Numbered from the stretch's first letter, positions 39,586-48,168 are shown. The stretch is 64,000 bases of DNA from Streptococcus sp. Marseille-Q6470 (GCF_946902905.1 NZ_OX336385.1:1360501-1424500); one strand, 5' to 3'. Made by a program: numbers and translations. Notes: generated from the sequence alone by a model not told the origin.

Positions 39586-39686
39586 GTTAAGTAAAGACCT
39601 CCTAACTTTATTTAATAAAAATCCTAAACTTTTCTTTTTCATAATAATCTCCCTAAAGAAGCCACCAAATTCGGTGGCTTTTTTGT
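39586..39686 (+). ncRNA. Cia-dependent small RNA 1 (csRNA type)
   Basis: About 100 nt from the CiaR promoter to the terminator AGCCACCAAATTCGGTGGCTTTTTT. A 5' hairpin (TTAAGTAAAG with CTTTATTTAA) presents CCTCC in its loop, and the single-stranded middle contains ATAATCTCCCTA; both can pair with Shine-Dalgarno sequences. The same ATAATCTCCCTA occurs in the second RNA at 41304. This is the architecture of the streptococcal csRNAs, which repress comC and other mRNAs. There is no coding potential. Confidence 0.85.
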
Positions 39687-39702
39687 TTGTAGGCTGGATT
39701 TT

Positions 39703-39720
39703 TGCTATAATAGGAACATG
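39703..39720 (+). promoter_or_regulatory. Extended -10 at the ruvB start, probably leaderless
   Basis: TGCTATAAT, six bases, ATG (39718). The expected transcription start coincides with the A of the ATG. Confidence 0.6.
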
Positions 39721-40716
39721 AGTAGAATTTTAGATAATGAAATCATGGGTGATGAGGAGTTGGTAGAACGTACCCTCCGTCCCCAATATTTACGTGAATA
39801 TATCGGACAAGATAAGGTCAAGGATCAGCTTCAAATCTTTATCGAAGCAGCAAAAATGCGTGATGAGGCGCTGGACCATGTTCTTTTGTTTGGCCCTCCA
39901 GGTCTCGGGAAAACAACCATGGCTTTTGTCATTGCCAATGAACTGGGAGTCAATCTCAAACAAACGTCAGGTCCTGTTATCGAAAAAGCTGGTGATCTGG
40001 TAGCGATTTTGAATGACTTGGAGCCAGGAGATGTGCTCTTTATCGACGAGATTCATCGCTTGCCCATGTCAGTAGAAGAGGTACTTTACAGTGCTATGGA
40101 AGATTTCTACATCGACATCATGATTGGTGCAGGGGAAGCTAGCCGTAGTGTCCATCTAGACTTGCCACCTTTTACCTTGATTGGTGCGACGACACGAGCA
40201 GGGATGCTCTCAAATCCTCTTCGTGCCCGTTTTGGAATCACTGGTCACATGGAATACTATACCCATGACGACTTGACAGAGATTGTCGAGCGGACGGCAG
40301 ATATTTTTGAGATGGAAATTACTCATGAAGCAGCTTCGGAGTTAGCTTTACGTAGTCGTGGGACTCCTCGTATCGCCAATCGTCTTCTCAAGCGCGTGCG
40401 CGACTTTGCGCAGATTATGGGCGATGGCTTGATTGATGATGTGATTACTGATAAGGCTTTAACTATGCTGGATGTAGACCATGAAGGTTTGGACTATGTA
40501 GACCAGAAAATTCTTCGCACTATGATTGAGATGTACGGTGGTGGTCCTGTCGGTCTAGGAACTCTTTCGGTTAATATCGCGGAAGAGCGTGAGACGGTAG
40601 AGGATATGTACGAACCTTACCTGATCCAGAAAGGCTTTATCATGCGAACTCGTTCAGGACGGGTCGCGACAGCTAAGGCTTATGAACATTTAGGGTATGA
40701 ATACATTGAAAAATAA
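39718..40716 (+). CDS. ruvB: Holliday junction helicase subunit RuvB
   Basis: 332 residues. Walker [10 protein letters not shown] (59-67), Walker B as LFIDEIHRL, sensor 1 in [20 protein letters not shown] and sensor 2 region [17 protein letters not shown]; the C-terminal winged helix ends [19 protein letters not shown]+ motor that drives branch migration with RuvA in recombination and repair. It lies between two Cia-type small RNA genes and overlaps the following gene by 20 bases. Confidence 0.98.
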   Translation: MSRILDNEIMGDEELVERTLRPQYLREYIGQDKVKDQLQIFIEAAKMRDEALDHVLLFGPPGLGKTTMAFVIANELGVNLKQTSGPVIEKAGDLVAILNDLEPGDVLFIDEIHRLPMSVEEVLYSAMEDFYIDIMIGAGEASRSVHLDLPPFTLIGATTRAGMLSNPLRARFGITGHMEYYTHDDLTEIVERTADIFEMEITHEAASELALRSRGTPRIANRLLKRVRDFAQIMGDGLIDDVITDKALTMLDVDHEGLDYVDQKILRTMIEMYGGGPVGLGTLSVNIAEERETVEDMYEPYLIQKGFIMRTRSGRVATAKAYEHLGYEYIEK

Positions 40717-41269
40717 GTCTGAAATCTTAGACTCTTTCAGAGAAAATCCTGATATTATGGCTATTCTGACCATCATCCGTGACTTAGAGTTGAAAGATTC
40801 CTGGTTGGCGGCTGGCTCGGTCCGAAATTTTATCTGGAATCTCTTGTCAGATAAGCCAGCCTTTGACCGTGAAACGGATGTGGATGTGATTTTCTTTGAC
40901 CCAGATGTGAGTTACGAAGAAACGCTGGCTATAGAAAACAAGTTGAGAGAGGACTTTCCCCAGTATCAGTGGGAGCTGAAAAATCAAGTCTTTATGCATC
41001 AGCATAGTCCCCATACGCCTCCGTATAGAAATTCCTGCGATGCCATGAGTAAATATCCTGAACGTTGTACGGCAGTAGGACTTCGCTTGCATGCTGACGC
41101 AACTTTAGAGCTCTTTGCTCCTTATGGTTTAGAGGATATTTTGAATTTTCAGGTTTCTCCAACTCCCCATTTTTTAGAAAATGACGACCGGATGAAGCTT
41201 TATCAACAGCGTTTATCTAAGAAAAACTGGCAAGTAAAATGGAAAAATCTCACATTTAAAAATACTTAA
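40697..41269 (+). CDS. Nucleotidyltransferase-like protein (COG3575)
   Basis: 190 residues. The [11 protein letters not shown] motif followed by [14 protein letters not shown] carries the acidic residues of a minimal nucleotidyltransferase fold. The middle [47 protein letters not shown] is the hallmark of the COG3575/DUF925 family. Substrate unknown. It overlaps the end of ruvB by 20 bases, and this pairing is also found in other streptococci. The second small RNA promoter starts inside its last codons. Confidence 0.85.
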   Translation: MNTLKNKSEILDSFRENPDIMAILTIIRDLELKDSWLAAGSVRNFIWNLLSDKPAFDRETDVDVIFFDPDVSYEETLAIENKLREDFPQYQWELKNQVFMHQHSPHTPPYRNSCDAMSKYPERCTAVGLRLHADATLELFAPYGLEDILNFQVSPTPHFLENDDRMKLYQQRLSKKNWQVKWKNLTFKNT

Positions 41270-41297
41270 GGAAACTTTAAGATAGGAGCTGTATACT
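41265..41297 (+). promoter_or_regulatory. CiaR-dependent promoter of small RNA 2
   Basis: CTTAAG (41265-41270), 5 bp, TTTAAG (41276-41281), 10 bp, TATACT (41292-41297): the same spacing as at 39547. The first half site overlaps the stop region of the upstream gene. Confidence 0.83.
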
Positions 41298-41303
41298 TAT
41301 CTC

Positions 41304-41398
41304 ATAAGTTAAGAAGAACTTAACTTATACTCCTAAAACTTTTTCATAATAATCTCCCTATAAAAAAATTAAGTCGCCCAATCAGGCGGCTTTTTTTG
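41304..41398 (+). ncRNA. Cia-dependent small RNA 2 (csRNA type)
   Basis: About 95 nt. A perfect 5' hairpin (AAGTTAAG, loop AAGAA, CTTAACTT) is followed by an unpaired segment with ACTCCTAAAAC and ATAATCTCCCTA, then the terminator AAGTCGCC, loop, GGCGGCTTTTTTT. The promoter is a CiaR box. It is a paralogue of the RNA at 39586 and shares its CU-rich anti-Shine-Dalgarno block. Confidence 0.85.
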
Positions 41399-41452
41399 TT
41401 GCGAACTCGATGTGAGAATGGTTGCTAATCAAGGACAAACACCGGCGAAATG

Positions 41453-41481
41453 TTGACAAAGGGGAAAGATTTCTCTAGTAT
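41453..41481 (+). promoter_or_regulatory. Promoter of the 41554 gene
   Basis: TTGACA (41453-41458), 17 bp, TAGTAT (41476-41481). The TCTAGTATAAGAAGT sequence here recurs at 52917-52931. Confidence 0.75.
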
Positions 41482-41553
41482 AAGAAGTGAGCTAGAGATT
41501 TTCTGAGATTAGAGTAAATGGAAGTCCATGGTTTGAGAAAGAGATGTTGAACA

Positions 41554-42114
41554 ATGACTGAAAGAATGAAAAACAATAGGAAACTAGTTAATCTAGGATT
41601 GTATAAAAACAAAATAGTCTATTATGACTTAAAAGAAAAGAGACTTTACTTTTCAATTCTCGAAAGAACATCTAAGAATCACCATTACTACACTCTTGGA
41701 CTCACTTTGCTATCTCTCCCCATTATTCGATTGCTGAATGGTTTAACCGTTTTTGATATCCCTACTATCAAATACTCTAGCTTCATTCTATGTACTTGTC
41801 TTTCCTTGCTCATAGGGAAATTTGTAGTGGACTACTCTAACAAAGACTTGGACTTATATCCTGCATTATTTACAGATATTGAGTACTCAGAGTTCTTAGA
41901 AATAGCAAAGAAAAATGGAACTCTTGCTTTCGTATTTAATAGTATTAGTAGCGTCAGTTTGATAGGCTCCTTGATAGTTTACCTGGTCTATGCAAAGTTT
42001 TTAGGATTGCTGATTTATTCTGTTTTCTTGTTCATTCTTTACATCTGTGTGGTCAATAATGTCCATAGGAGGAATAAAGTGATTAAAAAACTAATTTGGT
42101 TAACGAATATCTAG
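41554..42114 (+). CDS. Membrane protein, unknown
   Basis: 186 residues with four hydrophobic segments in two pairs (about 50-65 and 75-90; 130-150 and 155-170). The N-terminus is basic and Lys/Tyr-rich. No family recognised; streptococci carry many small membrane proteins of this kind, some linked to bacteriocin or Tandem-type loci, but nothing here supports such a link. Its own consensus promoter lies 73 bases upstream. The ribosome site before the ATG at 41554 is weak (GAGATG), and ATG at 41566 is an alternative. Confidence 0.65.
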   Translation: MTERMKNNRKLVNLGLYKNKIVYYDLKEKRLYFSILERTSKNHHYYTLGLTLLSLPIIRLLNGLTVFDIPTIKYSSFILCTCLSLLIGKFVVDYSNKDLDLYPALFTDIEYSEFLEIAKKNGTLAFVFNSISSVSLIGSLIVYLVYAKFLGLLIYSVFLFILYICVVNNVHRRNKVIKKLIWLTNI

Positions 42115-42238
42115 TGAAGAACTTTCATATTTTCCATATGATTTGGTTGCGGAAGACGCGAAAGTATAGGATGAGATTGTATAAATTCATAGGATAAAAA
42201 GTATGATTAAAAAGTAAATTGGAGAAAGATAATTCGAG

Positions 42239-42268
42239 AAAAAGAGAGCGAAAACCGCTCTCTTTTTA
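42239..42268 (+). terminator. Terminator ahead of rsuA
   Basis: AAAAAGAGAGCG, loop, CGCTCTCTTTTT. It directly abuts the rsuA extended -10 promoter. Confidence 0.9.
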
Positions 42269-42286
42269 TGATATAATAGCCCTATG
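42269..42286 (+). promoter_or_regulatory. Extended -10 at the rsuA start, probably leaderless
   Basis: TGATATAAT, six bases (AGCCCT), ATG at 42284. No ribosome site is present. Confidence 0.65.
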
Positions 42287-43006
42287 AGATTAGATAAATT
42301 TTTAGTAGCCTGTGCTATCGGGAGTCGGACTGAGGTCAAAAATCTTCTCAAGGCTGGGCGCGTGACGGTCAATGGCAAGAAAGAAAAATCTGCCAAGCTA
42401 CAAATCAATGAAGATACGGACGAGATCTGTTTTGACGGTAAAAAATTAGAGTACGAAGAGTTTGTCTACTATATGATGAACAAACCTCAAGGAGTTATCT
42501 CAGCGACTGAAGATCCTAAACACAAGACTGTTTTGGATTTGTTGGATGACTTGGCTCGTTCAAAGGAAGTTTTCCCAGTGGGACGTTTGGACATCGATAC
42601 GCATGGACTCTTGCTCTTGACCAATGATGGCAAGCTGGCTCATGCTCTTCTTTCACCAAAACGCCATGTGGATAAGACTTATCTGGCGCAAGTCAATGGA
42701 ATCATGACGGATGAAGACATTGAGACATTTGCCAAGGGCATTCCGCTCAAGGACTTTACCTGTCAGTCTGCCAAGCTGGAGCTTGTATCGATTGATACGG
42801 AAAAGGAAGAAAGCCTGGTCCGAGTGACTATTGCAGAAGGGAAATTCCACCAGGTCAAACGGATGGTGGCCTACTGTGGTAAGGAAGTGGTGGATTTGCA
42901 ACGTTTAACCATGGGAACTTTGACCTTGGATGAGGATTTGAAACGTGGAGAATGGCGTCGCCTAAGCAAGGAAGAACTAGAAGGCTTGCTTGAGAGCATC
43001 AACTAG
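42284..43006 (+). CDS. rsuA: 16S rRNA pseudouridine(516) synthase
   Basis: 240 residues. N-terminal S4 RNA-binding domain (MRLDKFLVACAIGSRTEVKNLLKAGRVTVNG) and the catalytic motif GRLDIDTHGLLLLTNDG with its Asp, followed by GKFHQVKRM. It forms pseudouridine 516 in 16S rRNA; distinguishing RsuA from RluB/E-type paralogues rests on length and motif. It starts without a Shine-Dalgarno sequence six bases after the -10 box. A weak terminator follows. Confidence 0.92.
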   Translation: MRLDKFLVACAIGSRTEVKNLLKAGRVTVNGKKEKSAKLQINEDTDEICFDGKKLEYEEFVYYMMNKPQGVISATEDPKHKTVLDLLDDLARSKEVFPVGRLDIDTHGLLLLTNDGKLAHALLSPKRHVDKTYLAQVNGIMTDEDIETFAKGIPLKDFTCQSAKLELVSIDTEKEESLVRVTIAEGKFHQVKRMVAYCGKEVVDLQRLTMGTLTLDEDLKRGEWRRLSKEELEGLLESIN

Positions 43007-43037
43007 TGACAGCTAAAAGATGAAACATTAGGAAAAT

Positions 43038-43062
43038 GCGAGGAAAATAACCTTGCCTTTTT
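43038..43062 (+). terminator. Probable terminator of rsuA
   Basis: GCGAGG, 7-nt loop, CCTTGC and a T run; one G-U pair. Confidence 0.6.
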
Positions 43063-43072
43063 CAGTTTTTGG

Positions 43073-43100
43073 TTGCTTCCTTTTTGAAAAGCGTTATAAT
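43073..43100 (+). promoter_or_regulatory. Promoter of pepC
   Basis: TTGCTT (43073-43078), 16 bp, TATAAT (43095-43100). Confidence 0.75.
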
Positions 43101-43127
43101 AGACTGTAGAGTAAAAAGGAGGATTTT

Positions 43128-44462
43128 ATGAACGCGATTCAAGAATCATTTACAGATAAATTATTTGCTAACTATGAAGCAAATGTAAAATACCAAGCTA
43201 TCGAAAATGCTGCTAGCCATAACGGTATTTTTGCAGCCCTAGAGCGTCGTCAAAGCCATGTCGACAACACACCAGTTTTCTCACTTGATTTGACAAAGGA
43301 TAAGGTTACTAACCAGAAAGCTTCTGGTAGATGCTGGATGTTTGCGGCTCTCAACACTTTCCGTCACAAACTCATCTCTCAATACAAACTTGAAAACTTT
43401 GAATTGTCACAAGCACATACCTTCTTCTGGGACAAGTATGAAAAATCTAACTGGTTCTTGGAGCAAGTGATTGCGACTGCGGACCAAGAATTGACGAGCC
43501 GTAAGGTTAGCTTCCTACTTCAAACTCCACAACAAGATGGTGGACAATGGGATATGGTTGTAGCTCTCTTTGAAAAATACGGTGTCGTTCCTAAGTCTGT
43601 TTATCCAGAGTCTGTTTCATCTAGCAGCAGTCGTGAGCTCAATGCAATCCTTAATAAATTGCTTCGTCAAGATGCTCAAATCTTGCGTGACCTCTTGGCT
43701 TCTGGCGAAGACCAAGCGACTGTTCAAGCTAAGAAAGAAGACCTCTTGCAAGAGATTTTTAACTTCCTTGCTATGTCACTAGGACTTCCACCACGTCAGT
43801 TTGACTTTGCTTATCGCGATAAGGATAACAACTACCAAAGCGAAAAAGGCATCACACCACAAGAGTTTTACAAGAAATATGTCGACCTTCCACTAGAAGA
43901 CTATGTTTCTGTGATCAATGCTCCAACTGCTGATAAACCTTACGGTAAATCTTACACAGTTGAGATGTTGGGAAATGTTGTTGGTAGCCGTGCAGTTCGT
44001 TACATTAACGTACCGATGGAGCGCTTGAAAGAATTAGCGATTGCTCAAATGCAAACAGGTGAAACTGTTTGGTTTGGTTCAGATGTCGGTCAGCTCAGCA
44101 ACCGTAAAGCAGGAATCCTTGCGACAGATGTTTATGACTTTGAATCAAGCATGGACATTAAACTCACTCAAGACAAGGCTGGACGTTTGGATTACAGCGA
44201 AAGCTTGATGACTCACGCCATGGTCTTGACAGGTGTTGATTTGGACGAAAACGGTAAATCAGTCAAGTGGAAAGTTGAAAACTCATGGGGAGACAAGGTC
44301 GGAACAGATGGTTACTTTGTTGCTTCAGATGCTTGGATGGACGAATATACTTACCAAATCGTTGTCCGTAAAGAATTACTGACAGCAGAAGAACGAGCTG
44401 CTTATGAAGCAGAACCAATCGTCCTTGCACCATGGGATCCAATGGGTGCCTTGGCAGAATAA
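43128..44462 (+). CDS. pepC: Aminopeptidase C (C1B cysteine peptidase)
   Basis: 444 residues, bleomycin-hydrolase family. Catalytic Cys69 in NQKASGRCWMFAALN, His in ESLMTHAMVLTGVD and Asn in WKVENSWGDKVGTDGYF. A cytoplasmic hexameric aminopeptidase that trims imported peptides. AAGGAGG precedes the ATG. The C-terminal end lies 20 bases before the left end of the ISL3 element. Confidence 0.96.
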   Translation: MNAIQESFTDKLFANYEANVKYQAIENAASHNGIFAALERRQSHVDNTPVFSLDLTKDKVTNQKASGRCWMFAALNTFRHKLISQYKLENFELSQAHTFFWDKYEKSNWFLEQVIATADQELTSRKVSFLLQTPQQDGGQWDMVVALFEKYGVVPKSVYPESVSSSSSRELNAILNKLLRQDAQILRDLLASGEDQATVQAKKEDLLQEIFNFLAMSLGLPPRQFDFAYRDKDNNYQSEKGITPQEFYKKYVDLPLEDYVSVINAPTADKPYGKSYTVEMLGNVVGSRAVRYINVPMERLKELAIAQMQTGETVWFGSDVGQLSNRKAGILATDVYDFESSMDIKLTQDKAGRLDYSESLMTHAMVLTGVDLDENGKSVKWKVENSWGDKVGTDGYFVASDAWMDEYTYQIVVRKELLTAEERAAYEAEPIVLAPWDPMGALAE

Positions 44463-44481
44463 ATGAGATATAAAAAGAATG

Positions 44482-45961
44482 TTTCTATAATTTTTAGGGT
44501 TGGTGGAAATTTTCCACCAACCCTATTTTAGTGTATACAAAAAGGCCAACATCCATTATATTAAAAGCGCCTAAACCTAAAACAAAAGAATGATGACCAT
44601 ATGAACAATATACTAGAAGCTACACTACAAATCAAAGATAAAAACATTATTTGGGATAATAATGTTCAAGAGAAGATATTAAAAAATAGAAAATCTTTAT
44701 TTTATTCAGCTACATATACGCATAAACCAGAATTTTGTGCCGTTTGTGGGTGCGTTAGCCAAAATAACAATATAGTTAAAAACGGGACGAAAACTTCTCG
44801 TATCACTCTCTGTTCTGTTTCAGGCCTTCCAGCCTACTTAAATCTACGAAATCAGAGATTTCTCTGTAGAGAATGTGGTTCTTCATTTACTGCAGATACT
44901 AGTCGAATTGTAGAAAAATACTGTCATATCTCGAAACGATTAAAAAATGAAATTAAGGCAAAAATAAGTGAAACAGTATCTGAAACATATATTGCCAAAG
45001 AAACAAATGTTTCAATTCATACCGTTAGACGTATCATAGATGATACAGCACGATTATTAACGATTAAACCATTACATGATTTACCCGAGCATTTGTGTTT
45101 TGATGAATTTAAATCTGTTAAATCTTCCGATAGTAATATGAGCTTCATTATTTGTGATAGCACTACACACAAGTTGGTCGATGTTGTACGAGATAGAAAA
45201 TCTTACAGTTTGAAACAATATTTTTATCGTTTTGAGCCTAAGACTAGATTAAAGGTGAAAACTATCTCCATCGATATGTACTTGCCATACATTCAATTAA
45301 TAAAAGAAATGTTTCTTAACGCAAAAATTATCATTGATCCTTTTCACATTGTACAAGCCTTGAATAGAGAACTAAATCGAACTCGGGTACGTATCATGAA
45401 TCAGCATCGTTATAAAAATCCTAAATTATATCGAAAGTTAAAACATTATTGGAAGTTAATTTTAAAGAACCCTAATGAACTTCAGAACTATAAATATAAT
45501 CGTTATAAGCTTTTTGAAAGCTTCATAACAAGTAAAGGAATCGTAGATTATATCTTAGAAAACAATCCATCTCTAAAAAATGATTATGAGGTTGTACATT
45601 CACCTCGTGAATGTATACAGGATAGAGATTATATAGAATTCAAGGAAACGATTGAAGCAGCTACGCAATTAGACCTATCTCCTGGTTTAAAAAGAGTATT
45701 AAAGACTCTTATGACTTACTTGCCATATATTCAAAATACTTGTGAGTATCCAACTAGAACAAATGGCCCTATTGAAGGAATAAACAATAAAATAAAAGTG
45801 CTTAAAAGAAATGCCTACGGCTTTAGAAACTATTACTATTTTAGAAATAGGATTATTTTAATAACAAAAATGTTTGGCCCAAAACAAAAAGGAATTAAGC
45901 AACAATTAGTTGCTTAATCCCTTCCTAAATTTCTTCATCAACACTATTTGACAAAGAGCCC
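44482..45961 (+). mobile_element. Complete ISL3-family insertion sequence
   Basis: About 1480 bp. The right end, read outward-in, is GGCTCTTTGTCAAATAG; the left end, GTTTCTATAATTTTTAG, is a degenerate inverted copy and then continues GGTTGGTGGAA against GTGTTGATGAA on the right. Inside the left end is a near-perfect 27-bp palindrome (GGGTTGGTGG and CCACCAACCC arms) that may act as a terminator guarding the transposase. One intact transposase gene is present. No 8-bp target duplication is visible at the flanks. Confidence 0.85.
44601..45917 (+). CDS. ISL3-family transposase, intact
   Basis: 438 residues. N-terminal zinc finger (CAVCGCVSQN and CRECGSSF), a helix-turn-helix (AKETNVSIHTVRRIIDDTARLL) and the DDE catalytic core (LCFDEFKSV, KTISIDMYLPYIQLIKEMFLNAKIIIDPFHIVQALN, and GPIEGINNKIKVLKRNAYGFRNYYYFRNRI). 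No frameshift, so the element may be active. It is AT-rich relative to its neighbours. The first codons are duplicated at 46924, where a second left end lies. Confidence 0.95.
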   Translation: MNNILEATLQIKDKNIIWDNNVQEKILKNRKSLFYSATYTHKPEFCAVCGCVSQNNNIVKNGTKTSRITLCSVSGLPAYLNLRNQRFLCRECGSSFTADTSRIVEKYCHISKRLKNEIKAKISETVSETYIAKETNVSIHTVRRIIDDTARLLTIKPLHDLPEHLCFDEFKSVKSSDSNMSFIICDSTTHKLVDVVRDRKSYSLKQYFYRFEPKTRLKVKTISIDMYLPYIQLIKEMFLNAKIIIDPFHIVQALNRELNRTRVRIMNQHRYKNPKLYRKLKHYWKLILKNPNELQNYKYNRYKLFESFITSKGIVDYILENNPSLKNDYEVVHSPRECIQDRDYIEFKETIEAATQLDLSPGLKRVLKTLMTYLPYIQNTCEYPTRTNGPIEGINNKIKVLKRNAYGFRNYYYFRNRIILITKMFGPKQKGIKQQLVA

Positions 45962-46088
45962 TTTTTTAGTGCTCAAAATAGCACTCAATTTTAAATGGAT
46001 TTGGTGTTCAAAAAATATAATCAAATGCAACAAACTAATTTCATTTTTAATAGGCACAATTAATTTTAGAAGATAGTACGAAAAAATA

Positions 46089-46117
46089 TTGACTGTTTTC
46101 TTTAGAATGTGTAAAAT
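46089..46117 (+). promoter_or_regulatory. Promoter of the DUF4230 gene
   Basis: TTGACT (46089-46094), 17 bp, TAAAAT (46112-46117). The 190 bases between the IS and this promoter are AT-rich and otherwise featureless. Confidence 0.75.
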
Positions 46118-46151
46118 TTAGATAGATTATTTAAAGTGAGGTTTTTTTATC

Positions 46152-46757
46152 TTGTCTATATTAAAGAAGAAATTTAATAAGTTTAGTGTTCTATTGAATC
46201 TGGTATTAATAGCTATTATAGCTATTGGAGTGCTATTTTTCTTACCTAAGGAACATAAATCAGAAGTCAAATCGTCAATTAATATCGAAAGTATTGAAAA
46301 AGTGAATGAAGTTGTATTTTTGAATGCGGGAATTAATGAAATTATTTCTGAAACAAAAACAACTCAAGTTTTTGGGTTTGATGTGCCGTTCTCTAAAAAA
46401 GCAGCATTAGTAATTTTAAATTATAACGCTAAATTTGGAATTAAAAGTAGTGTAAAGGTTGAACAAATAAGCGAAAAAGAATATAAGGTTATTGTTCCAA
46501 AATTGGAAGTAATTGGTGTTGAACTTTCAAAAGATGATCCTTATGATTTATATGATAGTCATGGAGAGTTATTAAGTGGGACTACAGAAGATGTTGATAC
46601 TGGGAAATTGGTCACAAACCAACTTTCTAGTGATAAACAAGCAGAGTATTTAGATAAATTTAAGAGTGAAATTAAAGAATCTGCAATCAATTATTATAAA
46701 ACAATATTTTCTTCAATGGATTCTGAAGTAAAAGTAACTATAGAATTTACAGAATAA
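46152..46757 (+). CDS. DUF4230-family membrane-anchored protein
   Basis: 201 residues starting with TTG at 46152 (GTGAGG upstream). One transmembrane helix (about 12-34), then an extracytoplasmic domain resembling DUF4230 (VVFLNAGINEIISETKTTQVFGFDVPFSKKAALVILNYNAKFGIKSSVKVEQISEKEYKVIVPKLEVIGVEL). Function unknown. It is AT-rich and sits alone between two IS fragments with its own promoter and terminator, so it was probably acquired. Confidence 0.7.
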   Translation: MSILKKKFNKFSVLLNLVLIAIIAIGVLFFLPKEHKSEVKSSINIESIEKVNEVVFLNAGINEIISETKTTQVFGFDVPFSKKAALVILNYNAKFGIKSSVKVEQISEKEYKVIVPKLEVIGVELSKDDPYDLYDSHGELLSGTTEDVDTGKLVTNQLSSDKQAEYLDKFKSEIKESAINYYKTIFSSMDSEVKVTIEFTE

Positions 46758-46770
46758 TTTTTGAAATACA

Positions 46771-46802
46771 AAACCCTGACCATCTCTGGTCAGGGTTTTG
46801 TG
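46771..46802 (+). terminator. Terminator of the DUF4230 gene
   Basis: AAACCCTGACC, loop ATCTCT, GGTCAGGGTTTT. Confidence 0.9.
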
Positions 46803-46803
46803 T

Positions 46804-46962
46804 GGTTCTATAATTTTTAGGGTTGATGGAAATTTTCCACCAACCCTATTTTAGTGTATACAAAAAGGCCAACATCCATTATATTAAAAGCGCCTAAACC
46901 TAAAACAAAAGGATGATGACCATATGAACAATATACTAGAAGCTATACTACAAATCAAAGAT
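46804..46962 (+). mobile_element. Partial second ISL3 left end
   Basis: About 159 bases matching 44482-44640 with only four mismatches: the left inverted repeat, the palindrome (one mismatch) and the first 13 transposase codons. The match stops abruptly at AAATCAAAGAT, where unrelated sequence begins. Confidence 0.92.
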
Positions 46963-47344
46963 GCACACAATGAAGGTGTTACATTCCATTTCTTAGAGAA
47001 TATTAAAGAAGTATTGCGTGATGAGAGTGGGAAAGTAACTGGTGTAAAGGTTATTACAATGGAACTTGGTGAATCAGATGAAAGTGGAAGAAGATTAACG
47101 CATGAAGTGGCAGGTAGTGAACATATTATTCCATGTGATCTTGTCGTTGCAGCAATTGAACAAAAGTAGACTTTAGTGTTCTAGATGAAAGGTAAAAATT
47201 TGACTTTCGGTCAACATCAGAATACAATAGAAATAAATAATAACAGGTGATGCATATTTAGGTCCTCAATCTATCGCAACCGCAATTAAAGACGGGCGAG
47301 AAGTTGCGACAGAAGTACATGAATCGTTTAAAGAAAACATATAA
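46924..47344 (+). pseudogene. Broken GltD-like oxidoreductase fused to an IS start
   Basis: The ORF 46924-47169 begins with 13 codons of the ISL3 transposase, then reads in frame into 68 residues like the NAD-binding half of a glutamate synthase small subunit (VTGVKVITMELGESDESGRRL and CDLVVAAIEQK, where the family has AIGQ). A second piece in another frame, 47243-47344, encodes GDAYLGPQSIATAIKDGRE, the family C-terminus. The frames differ and about 70 bases between them are unrelated, so the gene is dead. Confidence 0.75.
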
Positions 47345-47436
47345 ATAACTTGTGGTGCCTTTCGTTTTTTACTGGGAAAATTAAGGAACTATAGTTATAA
47401 ATACTTAAAGATATTAATATATTAGGAGGAGAAATA

Positions 47437-48129
47437 ATGAACAAGAAACTATTATCAGGCTTATGTGCAGCAGTACTCTTATCAGGTTTAGTAGGATGCG
47501 GACCTAAGGAGTCAAAACAAAATACCACAACAAGTACTTCTACAATAGAAACAAAAAATACCACAACAAACAACTCTGAAGTAACTGAGAAGAACTTCAA
47601 AGACTTCCCAGAGACAGATGAAAAGTACTTCACATATGATGAATGGCAAGAAGGTTATGTTATCTATAGTTGTACATCTGACGATAAGGTTGTTCGTGTA
47701 CCAAAGGAAATTAAAGGAAAACCTGTTATCGCAATTGGAGAACGTGGTCTAGCAAACCTAAAGAACTGTGAGGCAATCGTTCTACCAGATACAGTACGTT
47801 ATCTATCGAAAGCTGCATTTGCGATTGATGGTGCTCTAAAGTATGTATACTTAGGTAAGTCAATAGAAACAGTAGAAGATGATATCTTCAATGGATGTAG
47901 TTCTCTTGAAGAAGTAACTTTCCCAGAAGGCACAAAGAGTATTGGAACATTAGTATTCTGGGGCACAAAGTCAATTAAATCCATTACAATTCCAGCAAGT
48001 GTAACAGAAATTACAGACATATTCTATTTTGTAGATAACTGTAACCCAGATGTAGAAATTCATACACCTAAGGGATCAAAAGCAGAAGAAGTAGCTAAAA
48101 CAATGGGACTTAAAGTAGTAAATGACTAA
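47437..48129 (+). CDS. Leucine-rich repeat lipoprotein (BspA-like)
   Basis: 230 residues. Signal peptide with lipobox LVGC (Cys21), then a Thr/Ser/Asn-rich linker and LRR_5-type repeats (IGERGLANLKNCEAIVLPDTVRYLSKAAFAIDGALKYVYLGKSIETVEDDIFNGCSSLEEVTFPEGTKSIG and further units). Such BspA-like proteins bind host or bacterial surfaces; this one is small and probably membrane anchored. Ribosome site AGGAGGAG. AT-rich, in the IS island, and the start of a second copy follows it. Confidence 0.85.
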   Translation: MNKKLLSGLCAAVLLSGLVGCGPKESKQNTTTSTSTIETKNTTTNNSEVTEKNFKDFPETDEKYFTYDEWQEGYVIYSCTSDDKVVRVPKEIKGKPVIAIGERGLANLKNCEAIVLPDTVRYLSKAAFAIDGALKYVYLGKSIETVEDDIFNGCSSLEEVTFPEGTKSIGTLVFWGTKSIKSITIPASVTEITDIFYFVDNCNPDVEIHTPKGSKAEEVAKTMGLKVVND

Positions 48130-48140
48130 AGGGGAATAGT

Positions 48141-48168
48141 ATGAACAAGAAACTACTATCAGGCTTAG
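48141..48168 (+). pseudogene. Nine-codon stub of a second LRR lipoprotein copy
   Basis: ATGAACAAGAAACTACTATC and the next codons repeat the start of the gene at 47437 with one silent base change, preceded by AGGGGAATAGT as a ribosome site. The copy is cut at the IS3-family end that follows (ACTGACCCC). Confidence 0.85.

Noticed and set aside
42150-42240. Possible decayed copy of the 3' end of the gene at 41554
   Set aside because: GATTAAAAAGTAAATTGG resembles the last codons of that gene, but the match is short and AT-rich.
44474-45969. Target site duplication of the ISL3 element
   Set aside because: The 8 bases on each side (AAAAGAAT and CTTTTTTA) do not match.
47200-47228. Promoter inside the GltD-like relic (TTGACT, 17 bp, TACAAT)
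   Set aside because: The boxes look good, but no gene begins at a useful distance; it is probably chance in AT-rich DNA.
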